Source of the DNA: an uncultured Sunxiuqinia sp.
GTDB lineage: Bacteria; Bacteroidota; Bacteroidia; Bacteroidales; Prolixibacteraceae
Assembly (NCBI RefSeq): GCF_947495665.1
Contig: NZ_CANLZV010000006.1
Span: forward strand, 186,001 to 250,000
Reading direction: 5' to 3'
Length of the DNA stretch: 64,000 nucleotides
Numbering within the stretch: the stretch's first letter is position 1; every line of letters starts with the position of its first letter. Positions 1 to 7,994 of the stretch are shown here, one piece after another. Position numbers and translations under genes: made by a program. The notes beneath the pieces are model-generated. The model ran no database searches. It had not been told where the DNA came from and saw only the letters and a program-made list of their open reading frames with translations.

Positions 1-255
1 GCCAGCATTGTATTGGAGCGCAAAGACAGCGTTTTAGTCATTCCGGAAGGCATGCTTAAGTTTGAAAATGACTCGGCCTTTGTGGAAGTGTTGATCAATG
101 AAGAAGAACAGGTATTTGAAAAACGAAAAGTAGAAACCGGTATTTCTGATGGAATCAACATTGAAGTGGTTTCAGGATTAACGAAAGAAGAGAAAGTAAA
201 AGGCGAAAAAATTGACCCTAAAAAGCTGAAAGAAGACAAAAATAACCAGGGCTAA
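1..255 (+). CDS. Efflux periplasmic adaptor subunit, C-terminal end (partial)
   Basis: The reading frame is open from the first base, so the 5' part lies outside the window. The visible 84 residues resemble the membrane-proximal C-terminus of MacA/AcrA-type adaptors (HlyD family): a beta-rich stretch around VLVIPEGMLKF, then the typical KVETGISDGINIEVVSGL segment and a lysine-rich tail. Such adaptors link an inner-membrane pump to an outer-membrane TolC channel. A TolC-like gene follows 61 bases downstream on the same strand, which supports the role. Whether the pump is an RND or a MacB-type ABC transporter cannot be told from this fragment. Confidence 0.8.
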   Translation, partial: ASIVLERKDSVLVIPEGMLKFENDSAFVEVLINEEEQVFEKRKVETGISDGINIEVVSGLTKEEKVKGEKIDPKKLKEDKNNQG

Positions 256-316
256 TCCGGCGTAATTACAAACGAATGATTAAATTAGCTCCGTTCAAAA
301 CATAAAAAGAACAACT

Positions 317-1651
317 ATGAAACATCTATTTCCGCTTGCGTTCTTAATGCTATTTGTATTCTCCGGAACAATCAATGCTCAGGAAACTTGGGACCTGCAA
401 AAGTGCATTAACTATGCGCTCGAAAACAACATTCAAATTCAGCAGCAAAGCATCAATACCGACTATTACGGCAACGAACTGAAACAAGCCAAAAAAAACC
501 TGTTGCCTTCGGTCAGCGGAGGCTTATCCAACAGCTTCAATTTTGGGCGGACGCTGCAATACGATAATACTTATGCCAACTACAACTCGAACCAAACCAA
601 TGGCAACCTAAGCGCCAACGTGACGCTATGGAATGGTTTTACGCTGCAAAACAGCATCGACAAAGCTAACCTTGATTTAAAGGCCAGCCTGGCCGACCTG
701 CAAAAAGCCAAAGACGACATCATGCTTTTTATTGCCGCGTCATACCTCGAAATTTTATTTGCCGAAGAGTTGGTACAGGTTGCCGAAGATCAGATGGAGG
801 TGACCAAGCTGCAGATTGAACGCACCCGTAAGCTGGTGGATGCCGGCAGCCTGGCCAAAGGCAGCCTTCTGGAAATAGAGGCACAGCTGGCCGGCGAAGA
901 ACTCAACCTGGTGAATCAGCAGAACAGCCTTCAACTGGCCTACTTAAATTTGTACCAGTTGCTGGAATTGCCCTCCACCGAGCAGTTTAAAATTGCAGAA
1001 CCGGTGTTACCCGTTGTTAAAGCCAACGGAACTCTGCTCAACTCAATGCAGGTTTTTCGCAATGCCGTCAATATTCGCCCTGAAGTGAAAAGCGCCGAAT
1101 ACCGGTTGGGAAGTTCGAAAGAACAGGTGGCCATTGCCAAGGGCAGCTTGTACCCGTCTGTTTCGTTTGGCGCCGACTACTACAACTCGTACAATAACAA
1201 GTATGAAGATTTAGTTGGAGATAAGATTTCATTTAATGACCAGCTAAAAAATAACGAACGTTATGGCGTAGGGGTCAACATGCGCATTCCTATTTTTAGC
1301 AAAGGACAGGTTCGAACCCAAATTAAAAATGCCGAATTGCAGGTGTTGAACCAAGAGCTGGAATTGCAAAGCACCAAGAACGTGTTGCGCAAAGAAATTG
1401 AACAAGCCTACACCAATGCCCTGGCCGCCCTGAAGAAATACATGGCCAGCAACAAAGCGGTAGAATCCATGCAAGAAGCTTTCCGTTATACGGAAGAAAA
1501 ATTCAATGTTGGCATGGTTAACTCAGTGGAGTACAACCAATCGAAAAACAACCTGGCCAAGGCGAAAAGCGACCTGGCACAAGCCAAATACGACTACATT
1601 TTCCGCACCAAGATTCTGGACTTCTACAATGGCGAGATCATTGAACTATAA
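317..1651 (+). CDS. TolC family outer-membrane efflux protein
   Basis: A 444-residue protein with a clear signal peptide (hydrophobic stretch at residues 5-18, then NAQETW). Two long alpha-helical repeats rich in Gln, Lys and Ala (roughly 90-220 and 300-430) match the OEP/TolC fold, which forms a trimeric channel across the outer membrane and a periplasmic tunnel. The segments SFNFGRTLQYDNTY and MRIPIFSKGQVRTQI are typical of Bacteroidota TolC proteins. It follows an adaptor gene by 61 bases and is probably the last gene of that operon, since an intrinsic terminator lies just after the stop. Substrate is unknown. Confidence 0.92.
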   Translation: MKHLFPLAFLMLFVFSGTINAQETWDLQKCINYALENNIQIQQQSINTDYYGNELKQAKKNLLPSVSGGLSNSFNFGRTLQYDNTYANYNSNQTNGNLSANVTLWNGFTLQNSIDKANLDLKASLADLQKAKDDIMLFIAASYLEILFAEELVQVAEDQMEVTKLQIERTRKLVDAGSLAKGSLLEIEAQLAGEELNLVNQQNSLQLAYLNLYQLLELPSTEQFKIAEPVLPVVKANGTLLNSMQVFRNAVNIRPEVKSAEYRLGSSKEQVAIAKGSLYPSVSFGADYYNSYNNKYEDLVGDKISFNDQLKNNERYGVGVNMRIPIFSKGQVRTQIKNAELQVLNQELELQSTKNVLRKEIEQAYTNALAALKKYMASNKAVESMQEAFRYTEEKFNVGMVNSVEYNQSKNNLAKAKSDLAQAKYDYIFRTKILDFYNGEIIEL

Positions 1652-1673
1652 ACTAGTGATATTTACACATTTC

Positions 1674-1710
1674 AAAAATCCGACTTGCAGATACAAATCG
1701 GATTTTTTCT
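1674..1710 (+). terminator. Intrinsic terminator after the TolC gene
   Basis: A 10-bp perfect stem (AAAAATCCGA at 1674-1683 with TCGGATTTTT at 1698-1707), 14-nt loop, followed on the + strand by a T-rich run. It lies 23 bases after the TolC stop. It could also help end the convergent MarR transcript. Confidence 0.8.
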
Positions 1711-1747
1711 TTTCTGCCAACAGGTTCTTAGAACGATCAGACGACAG

Positions 1748-2446
1748 CTATTTCCGGTAGTGCTTGAGCGAATCCATCAGGTTCGAAATTTCTGCGAAGG
1801 GTTTATCGCCATGATTTTGATAAACCTCATCATGAAATACATCAATCTCCTCCAAAACAGGCAAGACTTTCTTCCACTTATTTTCGCTGATGGCCGCAAA
1901 AAACAAGGTGTTCTCATCCTTAATTCGCTTGATCGACTGTCTCAAAACCTGCTTACCTTTCTCTGTAAGCAACAACAATTTGGCCCGTTTATCTGACTCG
2001 TCCTGCTTTTCATCCAGCAAACCATTGTTCTTCAGTCGCCGGATCGTATCCATGCCGGTGGTGTATTCCAAATGATAAGTATTGATGAGATCCGTTTTTT
2101 TCGCTTTTTCCATCTGGTCAATAGACTGGAGAAATAAAAATTCGAGGCGGGTATTTATAATGAGGTCTTTCAGAGCCTTTCGGGTGTAAAATTCATGGTA
2201 GCGGGCCATGCGGGAAATAATTTCCAAAAAACGGGCTTTTTCATTCAACTCCAGCAAAAAAGAGGTTGAAGCCCCATCCTGGGGAATCTTTTTCTTCGAT
2301 GCGACTTTTTGATTTAGCTCTGGTTCCTCTTCCAACCGACCAATCATCCAGCGCGAAAACCCAAGCAAATCCATGTGTTCCTCTCCCTGCTCATACTCTT
2401 CGAATAAATCAATCAGCTGCTTAAAAAGCGCGTATTTATTTTTCAT
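1748..2446 (-). CDS. MarR family transcriptional regulator
   Basis: A 232-residue protein. Residues about 85-200 form a winged-helix domain of MarR type: a helical start (YTRKALKDLIINTRLEFLFLQSI), the recognition region (YHLEYTTGMDTIRRLKNNGLL) and the wing with DESDKRAKLLLLTEKGKQVL, the usual DxRxxxLxLTxxG signature. It is longer than a classic MarR (about 140-150), with an extra N-terminal helical part of about 80 residues that contains an acidic stretch. MarR proteins bind DNA as dimers and often answer to small aromatic ligands. It is convergent with the efflux genes, so control of those genes is possible but not shown. Confidence 0.85.
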   Translation of the reverse strand: MKNKYALFKQLIDLFEEYEQGEEHMDLLGFSRWMIGRLEEEPELNQKVASKKKIPQDGASTSFLLELNEKARFLEIISRMARYHEFYTRKALKDLIINTRLEFLFLQSIDQMEKAKKTDLINTYHLEYTTGMDTIRRLKNNGLLDEKQDESDKRAKLLLLTEKGKQVLRQSIKRIKDENTLFFAAISENKWKKVLPVLEEIDVFHDEVYQNHGDKPFAEISNLMDSLKHYRK

Positions 2447-2872
2447 CCACTAAAATTTGTGTGAAAATACAAAAATATTACTTACATTTACATCGGATGC
2501 GATGCTTTTGGGTCGTATCCGTTTTTTTATGCGCCCAATTGGTTGCCTCAAAAAGCAACCAAAATGATGGCATTGCAAAAGTAAAATGATTAGGAACCTG
2601 ACATTACATAAGACTTCGTTTTGGGACGGGCATTACCCAATGCTCCGTACACAGGATTCTTATGGCCTGATGCCCCGTGATCTGCTGGAAGACAAACTCC
2701 ATGCCCGGCAGCAGCACCGGCTGTCACTTGCCTCCATGCGGAGTCAGAAAGGTTCACTTCTTGAAGGCAGCTACCAATCAGACTTCAGCACTTCACGGTT
2801 GTTCAGGTAATCTTCCTAACAACCCCAATCAGACTATTTTTTTCGTTAAACAACAATTAATCTTTTATACCT
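2447..2872. other. 426-bp intergenic region without a convincing gene
   Basis: Lies between the divergent MarR and rnk genes. It holds the MarR promoter-like box and a perfect 8-bp hairpin (TTGGTTGC at 2539-2546, GCAACCAA at 2555-2562, 8-nt loop) with no T-run on either side. A 74-codon ORF at 2586-2810 (+) has no recognisable domain, and a second ORF overlaps it in another frame; neither is supported. Confidence 0.5.
2470..2477 (-). promoter_or_regulatory. Bacteroidota -7 box for the MarR gene
   Basis: Read on the minus strand this is TATTTTTG, a full match to the TAnnTTTG -7 element, 24 bases before the MarR start codon. No clear TTTG -33 element was found at the usual distance. Confidence 0.45.
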
Positions 2873-3286
2873 ATGGATAAACAAATTACAATCACGGAAT
2901 TGGATTTTGCCCGTTTGAGCAAACTCACGCTTTCAGAAAAGAAACTTCAAGCGATCGAAGTCAGAAACTTACCCTTCTTAACCGAAGAAATTAACCGGGC
3001 GGCCAAAGTTGAATCCAAAGCCATCGCATCGGATTATGTTACTATGAATTCAAAGGTAGAGGTCCTTGACCCGGATACGAAGAGGGTCATGACTTTTCAA
3101 CTGGTTTACCCCGAAGAGGCGAACCTGAAGAACGGTAAAATTAGCGTTCTGTCGCCCATGGGCAGCGCACTTTTAGGCTACAAAGCCGGAGATACAATTT
3201 CCTTTAATGTTCCGAAAGGAATTAAGAAAATGGAAATCAAAAGCATTTTATATCAACCAGAGTCTCAAGGCGAGTATACCGTATAA
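2873..3286 (+). CDS. rnk: Rnk-like GreA/GreB-family transcription regulator
   Basis: A 137-residue protein laid out like E. coli Rnk. A short N-terminal helical region (residues 1-50) is followed by the GreA/GreB C-terminal domain: SDYVTMNSKVEV, QLVYPEEANLKNGKISVLSP, GSALLGYKAGDTISFNVP, and the final YQPESQGEY. Rnk binds RNA polymerase near the secondary channel but lacks the long coiled-coil tip of GreA, so transcript-cleavage activity is not expected. It was first described as a regulator of nucleoside diphosphate kinase. A second, divergent copy follows at 3457, with a tiny basic ORF between them. The family call is firm; the physiological role here is inferred. Confidence 0.85.
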   Translation: MDKQITITELDFARLSKLTLSEKKLQAIEVRNLPFLTEEINRAAKVESKAIASDYVTMNSKVEVLDPDTKRVMTFQLVYPEEANLKNGKISVLSPMGSALLGYKAGDTISFNVPKGIKKMEIKSILYQPESQGEYTV

Positions 3287-3343
3287 ACGACGGTTTACTC
3301 TTTACAATATGTCTTGTTTTTATTAACCTTAAAAATTAAAATC

Positions 3344-3451
3344 ATGGCAAAAGGTAATTTGAAAGAACCGAAAAAAAGTTTGAAAGAACGAAGGCTTGAA
3401 AAGAAGCTAAAAAAGGAGGACGAAAAAGTTGTTAAACGCAAAAAGAGATAG
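3344..3451 (+). CDS. Small lysine-rich basic protein (35 aa)
   Basis: A 35-codon ORF beginning ATGGCAAAAGG and ending TAG, wholly between the two Rnk-like genes and only 5 bases before the second. The product has 14 lysines and 4 arginines (KKSLKERRLEKKLKKEDEKV in the middle), so it is highly basic and probably helical. Basic peptides of this kind often bind nucleic acid or ribosomes, but no family is recognised. The tight spacing to the next gene argues for a real, translated ORF. Chance ORFs in an A-rich stretch also give lysine-rich peptides, so this stays moderate. Confidence 0.5.
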   Translation: MAKGNLKEPKKSLKERRLEKKLKKEDEKVVKRKKR

Positions 3452-3456
3452 AGCCG

Positions 3457-3897
3457 ATGCTGGTATCAATTGTTGACTTCAACAAAATCATGCCCCTCGT
3501 CAATTCAATCGAAAGCACCTATTCATCCCGTTCGGAAAGCATTCAGTTGGTCAAGAAGAAGCTCCTTTCAGCTCAAATTGTCCAACCTCATGAATTGCCT
3601 TCCAACATTGTTACGATGAACTCGGTTGTAACGCTGAGGCAGATTAACCCGATACTTACCTATAGCATCAAACTGGTCTATCCCACGTTTGATAATGTCA
3701 GAGAAAACAGGGTTTCGCTGTTCTCGGCATTAGGTGTTGCTATTTTCTTAGGGAAGATTGGAGAGGAACTGACTTACACAAACTGGAAAGGCGAACACCG
3801 GATACAAATCCTCGACATTCCCTTCCAGCCGGAAGCCAATGGTAATTACGTTTCTGCCAAGACCTATGAAACGAACAACTCACCCTTACTTTTTTAA
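3457..3897 (+). CDS. Second Rnk-like GreA/GreB-family protein
   Basis: A 146-residue paralogue of the protein at 2873. The shared core is visible: SNIVTMNSVVTLRQ, IKLVYPTFDNVRENRVSLFSALGVAIFLGKIGEEL, and IPFQPEANGNY. The N-terminal 50 residues differ strongly from the first copy. GreA-type C-terminal domains dock on RNA polymerase, so the pair may compete for the same site. It lies 5 bases after the small basic ORF and probably shares its transcript. A hairpin 12 bases after the stop may end the unit. Confidence 0.78.
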   Translation: MLVSIVDFNKIMPLVNSIESTYSSRSESIQLVKKKLLSAQIVQPHELPSNIVTMNSVVTLRQINPILTYSIKLVYPTFDNVRENRVSLFSALGVAIFLGKIGEELTYTNWKGEHRIQILDIPFQPEANGNYVSAKTYETNNSPLLF

Positions 3898-4252
3898 TAC
3901 AAACTCATCTTCCCGGAGGTATGCTTAACCTCCGGGAAGTTGGCTATTGCTGGTTATCTTCAAATTCTCAAAGCAGTTTTCCAGTGCTAGAAACGCATCT
4001 AAATAGCCTTCTTCAAAAAGCCAACACAGGCAACCGCCACCCCCAACCGATACCAAAACTTCACAATTCCTTCCGAACACGTTAAAGCCGAAAAGTTTCA
4101 TTTCAAAACAAAAAGCCTCAAGCACTGATCGCTAACTTCCATTTACGAAAATACGGAGAGTTGCATTAAACTTCATTGCAAGGTTTTTGTTCTCTTGTCG
4201 TTTCACGAACACTTAACAATCCTTCTTTTTAACAACGATAAAATGAATTATT
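3898..4252. other. 355-bp intergenic region
   Basis: Holds the hairpin at 3909-3939 and then about 310 bases with no supported gene, repeat or clear promoter. A 66-codon minus-strand ORF at 3925-4125 begins inside this stretch but starts with an unusual Cys/Gly-rich composition and overlaps the hairpin, so it is not called. Confidence 0.5.
3909..3939 (+). terminator. 11-bp perfect hairpin after the Rnk pair
   Basis: CTTCCCGGAGG (3909-3919) pairs with CCTCCGGGAAG (3929-3939) around a 9-nt loop, 12 bases after the stop codon. There is no U-run, so it is a strong hairpin rather than a textbook intrinsic terminator; it may protect the 3' end. Confidence 0.55.
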
Positions 4253-4555
4253 ATGGCAGTGATTATGTGTGTTGATTTTCCTCATAAAGAACTTTGGGGA
4301 GATGCAATGGCCAGTCAGATGACTGAACTTGCACAAAGTATCATGAAAGAACCCGGTTGTATTTGGAAAATATGGACAGAGAGCGAGAAAGATGAAATTG
4401 CCGGAGGTGTCTACCTGTTTGACACCAGGGAAAATGCCGAAAAGTACCTGGCAAAACACTCCGAAAGGCTTGCCCAGTGGGGCTATTCGAATATCCGTGG
4501 GCGTGTATTCGAGATCAATGAAAAGCTTTCGGCCATTGGAAAAGCTCCTCTTTAA
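4253..4555 (+). CDS. ydhR: YdhR-family monooxygenase-like protein
   Basis: A 100-residue protein that matches E. coli YdhR along its length: LWGDAMASQMTELAQSI, EPGCIWKIWTESEKDEIAGG, VYLFDTRENAEKYLAKHSERL and VFEINEKLSAI. YdhR is a ferredoxin-like alpha/beta dimer of the antibiotic biosynthesis monooxygenase superfamily, cofactor-free, and thought to act on aromatic substrates; the true substrate is unknown. It stands alone, convergent with kbl, and shares an intergenic hairpin with it. Length equals the family norm and the ATG start is well placed. Confidence 0.85.
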   Translation: MAVIMCVDFPHKELWGDAMASQMTELAQSIMKEPGCIWKIWTESEKDEIAGGVYLFDTRENAEKYLAKHSERLAQWGYSNIRGRVFEINEKLSAIGKAPL

Positions 4556-4564
4556 AAACAAAAA

Positions 4565-4594
4565 GGGCTCCACACGTTTTCACCGGTGGAGCCC
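4565..4594 (-). terminator. Intrinsic terminator of kbl
   Basis: A 9-bp perfect stem (GGGCTCCAC at 4565-4573, GTGGAGCCC at 4586-4594) in the convergent gap. On the minus strand it is followed by TTTTTGTTTTT, so it is a good terminator for kbl; it may also stop the ydhR transcript. Confidence 0.8.
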
Positions 4595-4616
4595 ATCTAT
4601 TGTAAAGAAGTTTTTC

Positions 4617-5804
4617 TTAAATCACTTTCAGCTCTTTTCCTACTTTGATAAAGGCCTCAACAGCCTGATCAATTTGTGCTTCGGTATGAGCAGCGGACAG
4701 TTGTACCCGGATGCGTGCCTTTCCTTTAGGCACAACTGGGTAAACAAAGCCAATCACGTAAATGCCTTCTTCCAGCAATTTATCGGCAAATTTTACAGCC
4801 AAAGGGGCATCGTACAACATCACTGGCACAATTGCTGTTTCGCCTTTCACCAGGTCAAAGCCGGCAGCTTCCATTTTACCACGGAAACGGTCAGCATTTT
4901 TCATCGTCCGGTTTTGCAGGTCCGAAGAAGCAGTCAGCATCTCCAGCACCTTCAAAGTCGCCCCAACGGTTGCTGGTGATAAGGTATTGGAGAACAAATA
5001 AGGACGCGAGCGCTGACGCAACATCTCAATAATTTCTTTACGGCCTGAAGTACAACCTCCGTTACCACCGCCAAGCGCTTTTCCGAAGGTTGTGGTAATA
5101 ATATCGATCTTACCCAGCAAGCCAAAATGTTCGGCTGTACCCCGTCCGGTAGCACCAATGTAGCCTGAAGCATGTGAATCATCCACCATGACCAAGGCAT
5201 CGTACTTCTCACACAATTCTACAATCTCGGGCAACTTGGCCAAATCTCCATCCATCGAGAATACGCCGTCAGTAACCACCACACGATATTTCGCCGACTG
5301 GCTGTCGATCAGGCATTGCTCCAGCTCTTCCATGTTAGAGTGCTTGTAGCGAAAGCGCTGGGCTTTACACAAGCGTACTCCGTCAATAATGGAAGCGTGG
5401 TTCAGTTCATCCGAAATAATGGCAGAATCAGGCCCCAGCAGCGGTTCAAACACACCACCGTTAGCGTCAAAAGCGGCACAATACAAAATGGTATCTTCCG
5501 TTCCTAAAAATTCAGATGTTTTTTGCTCCAGTTCCTTGTGAATGGCTTGTGTTCCGCAAATAAAACGAACCGAAGAAAGACCGAAGCCCCAGTCATTCAT
5601 CACATCCTGAGCAGCTTTTACCACTTCCGGATGATTCGCCAGACCAAGGTAGTTGTTGGCACAAAAGTTCAACACTTGCTTGTCGGAACCAACCTCAATG
5701 CTTGAGCTTTGAGATGAAGTGATAATACGTTCGGTTTTATACAATCCCTGCTCTTTTAATTCTTCGAGAGATTGCTGTAAATCTTGTTTAATTTTCCCGT
5801 ACAT
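4617..5804 (-). CDS. kbl: 2-amino-3-ketobutyrate CoA ligase (glycine C-acetyltransferase)
   Basis: A 395-residue PLP enzyme of the alpha-oxoamine synthase family that converts 2-amino-3-ketobutyrate and CoA to glycine and acetyl-CoA in threonine breakdown. It matches E. coli Kbl closely: NFCANNYLGLANHPEV, VRFICGTQAIHKELE, LNHASIIDGVRLCKA, VMVDDSHASGYIG and the PLP-lysine region TTTFGKALGGGNGG. The start was set at 5804 (MYGKIKQDL), because the 10 extra codons upstream are encoded by an octamer repeat and have no counterpart in the family. Bacteroidota also use a related serine palmitoyltransferase, but the FICGTQ and RQRSRPYLFSN blocks favour Kbl. No threonine dehydrogenase gene is adjacent. 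Confidence 0.92.
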   Translation of the reverse strand: MYGKIKQDLQQSLEELKEQGLYKTERIITSSQSSSIEVGSDKQVLNFCANNYLGLANHPEVVKAAQDVMNDWGFGLSSVRFICGTQAIHKELEQKTSEFLGTEDTILYCAAFDANGGVFEPLLGPDSAIISDELNHASIIDGVRLCKAQRFRYKHSNMEELEQCLIDSQSAKYRVVVTDGVFSMDGDLAKLPEIVELCEKYDALVMVDDSHASGYIGATGRGTAEHFGLLGKIDIITTTFGKALGGGNGGCTSGRKEIIEMLRQRSRPYLFSNTLSPATVGATLKVLEMLTASSDLQNRTMKNADRFRGKMEAAGFDLVKGETAIVPVMLYDAPLAVKFADKLLEEGIYVIGFVYPVVPKGKARIRVQLSAAHTEAQIDQAVEAFIKVGKELKVI

Positions 5805-5806
5805 GT

Positions 5807-5830
5807 TTTGAGTATTTGAGTATTTGAGTA
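5807..5830. repeat. Three perfect tandem octamers at the kbl start
   Basis: TTTGAGTA is repeated three times without error (5807-5814, 5815-5822, 5823-5830), ending two bases before the kbl start codon. It occupies the 5' untranslated region where the ribosome binds. Confidence 0.85.
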
Positions 5831-5977
5831 TCAACTTGTTTCTAGTGACACTGGTTGCACGAACAAGCAGTGCCGGAATCCATCAGAAAATACAGTCCAA
5901 AGTAATTAAATAAGGCTAAAATAAAAAGTGATAAAAGGCAGGATACACGGCCATTTTCCACCATTTAAGCTCGCTGA

Positions 5978-6595
5978 TTACAGTTCCAGCTTCAATTGTT
6001 CATCCAGCAGGCGAAAGCTCATCCGATGATAGGGCGTAGGCCCGTGCTGCTGAATAGCCTGACGATGCACTTTCGTGGGGTATCCTTTGTTCTTGCGCCA
6101 TTGGTAAACCGGAAATGCTTCATCCAGCTCATTCATATAATCGTCGCGATAGGTTTTAGCCAATACCGATGCCGCCGCAATAGCTAAAAATTTGCCATCG
6201 CCCTTAACAATGCAGTCGTGTGAAATGCCGGAATATGGCTTAAAACGGTTACCATCAATCAAGAGGTGTTCGGGTTTCACTTTCAGCAGCTTCACCGCCC
6301 GGTGCATAGCCAAAAACGAAGCATTCAACACATTAATCTCATCCACTTCCTCGTTGCTAACGACCCCTACTCCATAGGCCAAAGCCTGCTCTTCAATAAC
6401 AGGCCGAAGCTGGTAGCGTTGCTTTTCGGTCAATTTCTTGGAATCATTCAGTAAGTCGCACTGAAAGTCAGCCGGCAAAATTACAGCCGCAGCAAATACC
6501 GGCCCGGCCAGGCAACCACGCCCCGCCTCATCACAGCCAGCTTCCACCCGACCTTCTTTCAAAAACAATTCTAATTTTATTGGTGTCTTTTTCAA
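5978..6595 (-). CDS. rnhB: Ribonuclease HII
   Basis: A 205-residue RNase HII, which cuts the RNA strand of RNA-DNA hybrids and starts removal of single ribonucleotides from DNA. The catalytic DEDD set is visible: [14 protein letters not shown] near residue 20 (Asp and Glu), [11 protein letters not shown], the LLIDGNRF aspartate, and [10 protein letters not shown] near residue 145. Length is normal. It lies 173 bases upstream of the kbl start in the same direction and 72 bases after the glycosyltransferase stop, so it may be cotranscribed with the latter. An RNase HI gene is also present at 22286. Confidence 0.95.
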   Translation of the reverse strand: MKKTPIKLELFLKEGRVEAGCDEAGRGCLAGPVFAAAVILPADFQCDLLNDSKKLTEKQRYQLRPVIEEQALAYGVGVVSNEEVDEINVLNASFLAMHRAVKLLKVKPEHLLIDGNRFKPYSGISHDCIVKGDGKFLAIAAASVLAKTYRDDYMNELDEAFPVYQWRKNKGYPTKVHRQAIQQHGPTPYHRMSFRLLDEQLKLEL

Positions 6596-6667
6596 ATCTC
6601 AATTTTTAAAATTTCGGGGCTTCCCCTTTAAATCCCGGTTTTCATCCCAATTCTAACGGCTCCTTAC

Positions 6668-7795
6668 TCAGGACTTCAAACAAAGCCGAATACTTTCCCA
6701 CAAACTTTCCGCCGTCTTGTCCCAGCTAAACAAAGCTTGTTGCTGTTGTCCTTTCGTCACCAGCTCCGCCCGCAAATCCGCATCATCAACCAGTAGGTGC
6801 ATTGCCTCTGCCAACTGGCGAGGCTGAGCAGGATCGACATACAGCACAGCATCACCTCCTACCTCAGGCAGGGAGCTGGTGTTGGAGCAAATAACCGGAA
6901 TTCCGGCACGCATCCCTTCCAGCACAGGAATACCAAACCCCTCAAAGTGAGGCACAAAAACCAATGCCAGTGCCGCCCCCAACACCTGATGCAAATCGTC
7001 AACCGACAGTCGCCCGGTGAAAATCACACCTTCCTGAAACTGCATGCTTCCGTAAACCTGAGTAAACCTTCTGGAGCTAAACATCAGTTGCCCGGCAATA
7101 ACCAGCTTAACTTTGGACTTTCCGGACTTGCGAAAAGCTTCATAGGCCAACAATAGGCCATCCAGATTCTTACGCGAATGCAAGGACCCCACATACAAAA
7201 AGAAGGGTTCGCCAGCCGTAAAGCGCTGCCGCGTTTTCTGTTTCTCTTTTTCAGAAGTTGGGGCATACAGCGGGTTAACACCATTGTAAACCACATCAAT
7301 CAAGTCAGAGGCAATTCCGTAAGTTTGCTGAAGGTCTTCCTTGGAATACCTGGAAACCGTGGCCAACCGTTTGGCACGCCGTGCAAATTTCGGAAAAAAA
7401 TAATTGTAATAGCGTGCCATCAGCCAAGGTAAATCCTGCGGGCGATGCACAAAGTTCAAATCATGAATAACCGCCAGTTGCTTGACTCCCGTGCGCAACG
7501 ACAAATAACCATCCGGCGACACAAACAGGTCGGCCTTGTATTTTTTCAGCACCCGGGGGATGCGACATTCAAACCAAAACCACCAAAGCAGGGGATGACG
7601 CGTAGGCGGCGAAACCACTACGGGAGTAACATTTTCAGAGAAAACAAACTCCTTGCTGTAGGGCCGGTCAAACAAAAAAAGAAACTGGTGCTCGGGATGA
7701 TTCCGCGTAATCCGGGCCAGCGTTTCGAATATAAACCAGCCAATTCCTTCCAGTTTATCCTTTTGTAACAAGCGTGTGTTTACCGCAATGATCAT
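6668..7795 (-). CDS. Glycosyltransferase family 4 (GT-B)
   Basis: A 375-residue GT-B enzyme. The N-terminal Rossmann domain holds [15 protein letters not shown] and a conserved LAVIHDLNF; the C-terminal nucleotide-sugar domain shows [32 protein letters not shown], and the EX7E-type motif [19 protein letters not shown] followed by [16 protein letters not shown]. It probably adds a hexose to a lipid-linked glycan. It is divergent from a polysaccharide flippase, which suggests a shared role in surface glycan assembly. Sugar and acceptor cannot be read from the sequence. Confidence 0.9.
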   Translation of the reverse strand: MIIAVNTRLLQKDKLEGIGWFIFETLARITRNHPEHQFLFLFDRPYSKEFVFSENVTPVVVSPPTRHPLLWWFWFECRIPRVLKKYKADLFVSPDGYLSLRTGVKQLAVIHDLNFVHRPQDLPWLMARYYNYFFPKFARRAKRLATVSRYSKEDLQQTYGIASDLIDVVYNGVNPLYAPTSEKEKQKTRQRFTAGEPFFLYVGSLHSRKNLDGLLLAYEAFRKSGKSKVKLVIAGQLMFSSRRFTQVYGSMQFQEGVIFTGRLSVDDLHQVLGAALALVFVPHFEGFGIPVLEGMRAGIPVICSNTSSLPEVGGDAVLYVDPAQPRQLAEAMHLLVDDADLRAELVTKGQQQQALFSWDKTAESLWESIRLCLKS

Positions 7796-7926
7796 TCTTC
7801 GTTGTTTATTTCCAGTGTTGCTCTGCTGATTTTATCTGGTCTGCCTGAATTTGGTTAACCAGCCTGAAGCCCGAGTCACTCACCAAAGGTTTTCCGCCGG
7901 CTCCCGGTGTTTTGAATAAGCTAAGC

Positions 7927-7934
7927 CAAATGTA
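7927..7934 (-). promoter_or_regulatory. Bacteroidota -7 box upstream of the glycosyltransferase
   Basis: TACATTTG on the minus strand, a full match to TAnnTTTG, in the divergent gap. It would give a 5' untranslated region of about 125 bases. Confidence 0.35.
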
Positions 7935-7994
7935 CAAAGTCTGCCTAAAATTTGATTATTTTTAAGCCAATTAATCCGCTAAAGAAAACGGCCG

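Noticed and set aside
2586-2880. Two overlapping plus-strand ORFs (74 and 67 codons)
   Set aside because: They use the same DNA in different frames, lack a recognised domain and a promoter, and look like chance frames in a GC-richer stretch.
3925-4125. 66-codon minus-strand ORF
   Set aside because: It overlaps the hairpin after the Rnk pair, has an odd Cys/Gly-rich composition and no promoter or neighbour on that strand.
4617-5834. Serine palmitoyltransferase instead of Kbl
   Set aside because: The VRFICGTQ, LNHASIIDGVRLCKA and RQRSRPYLFSN blocks match Kbl much better.
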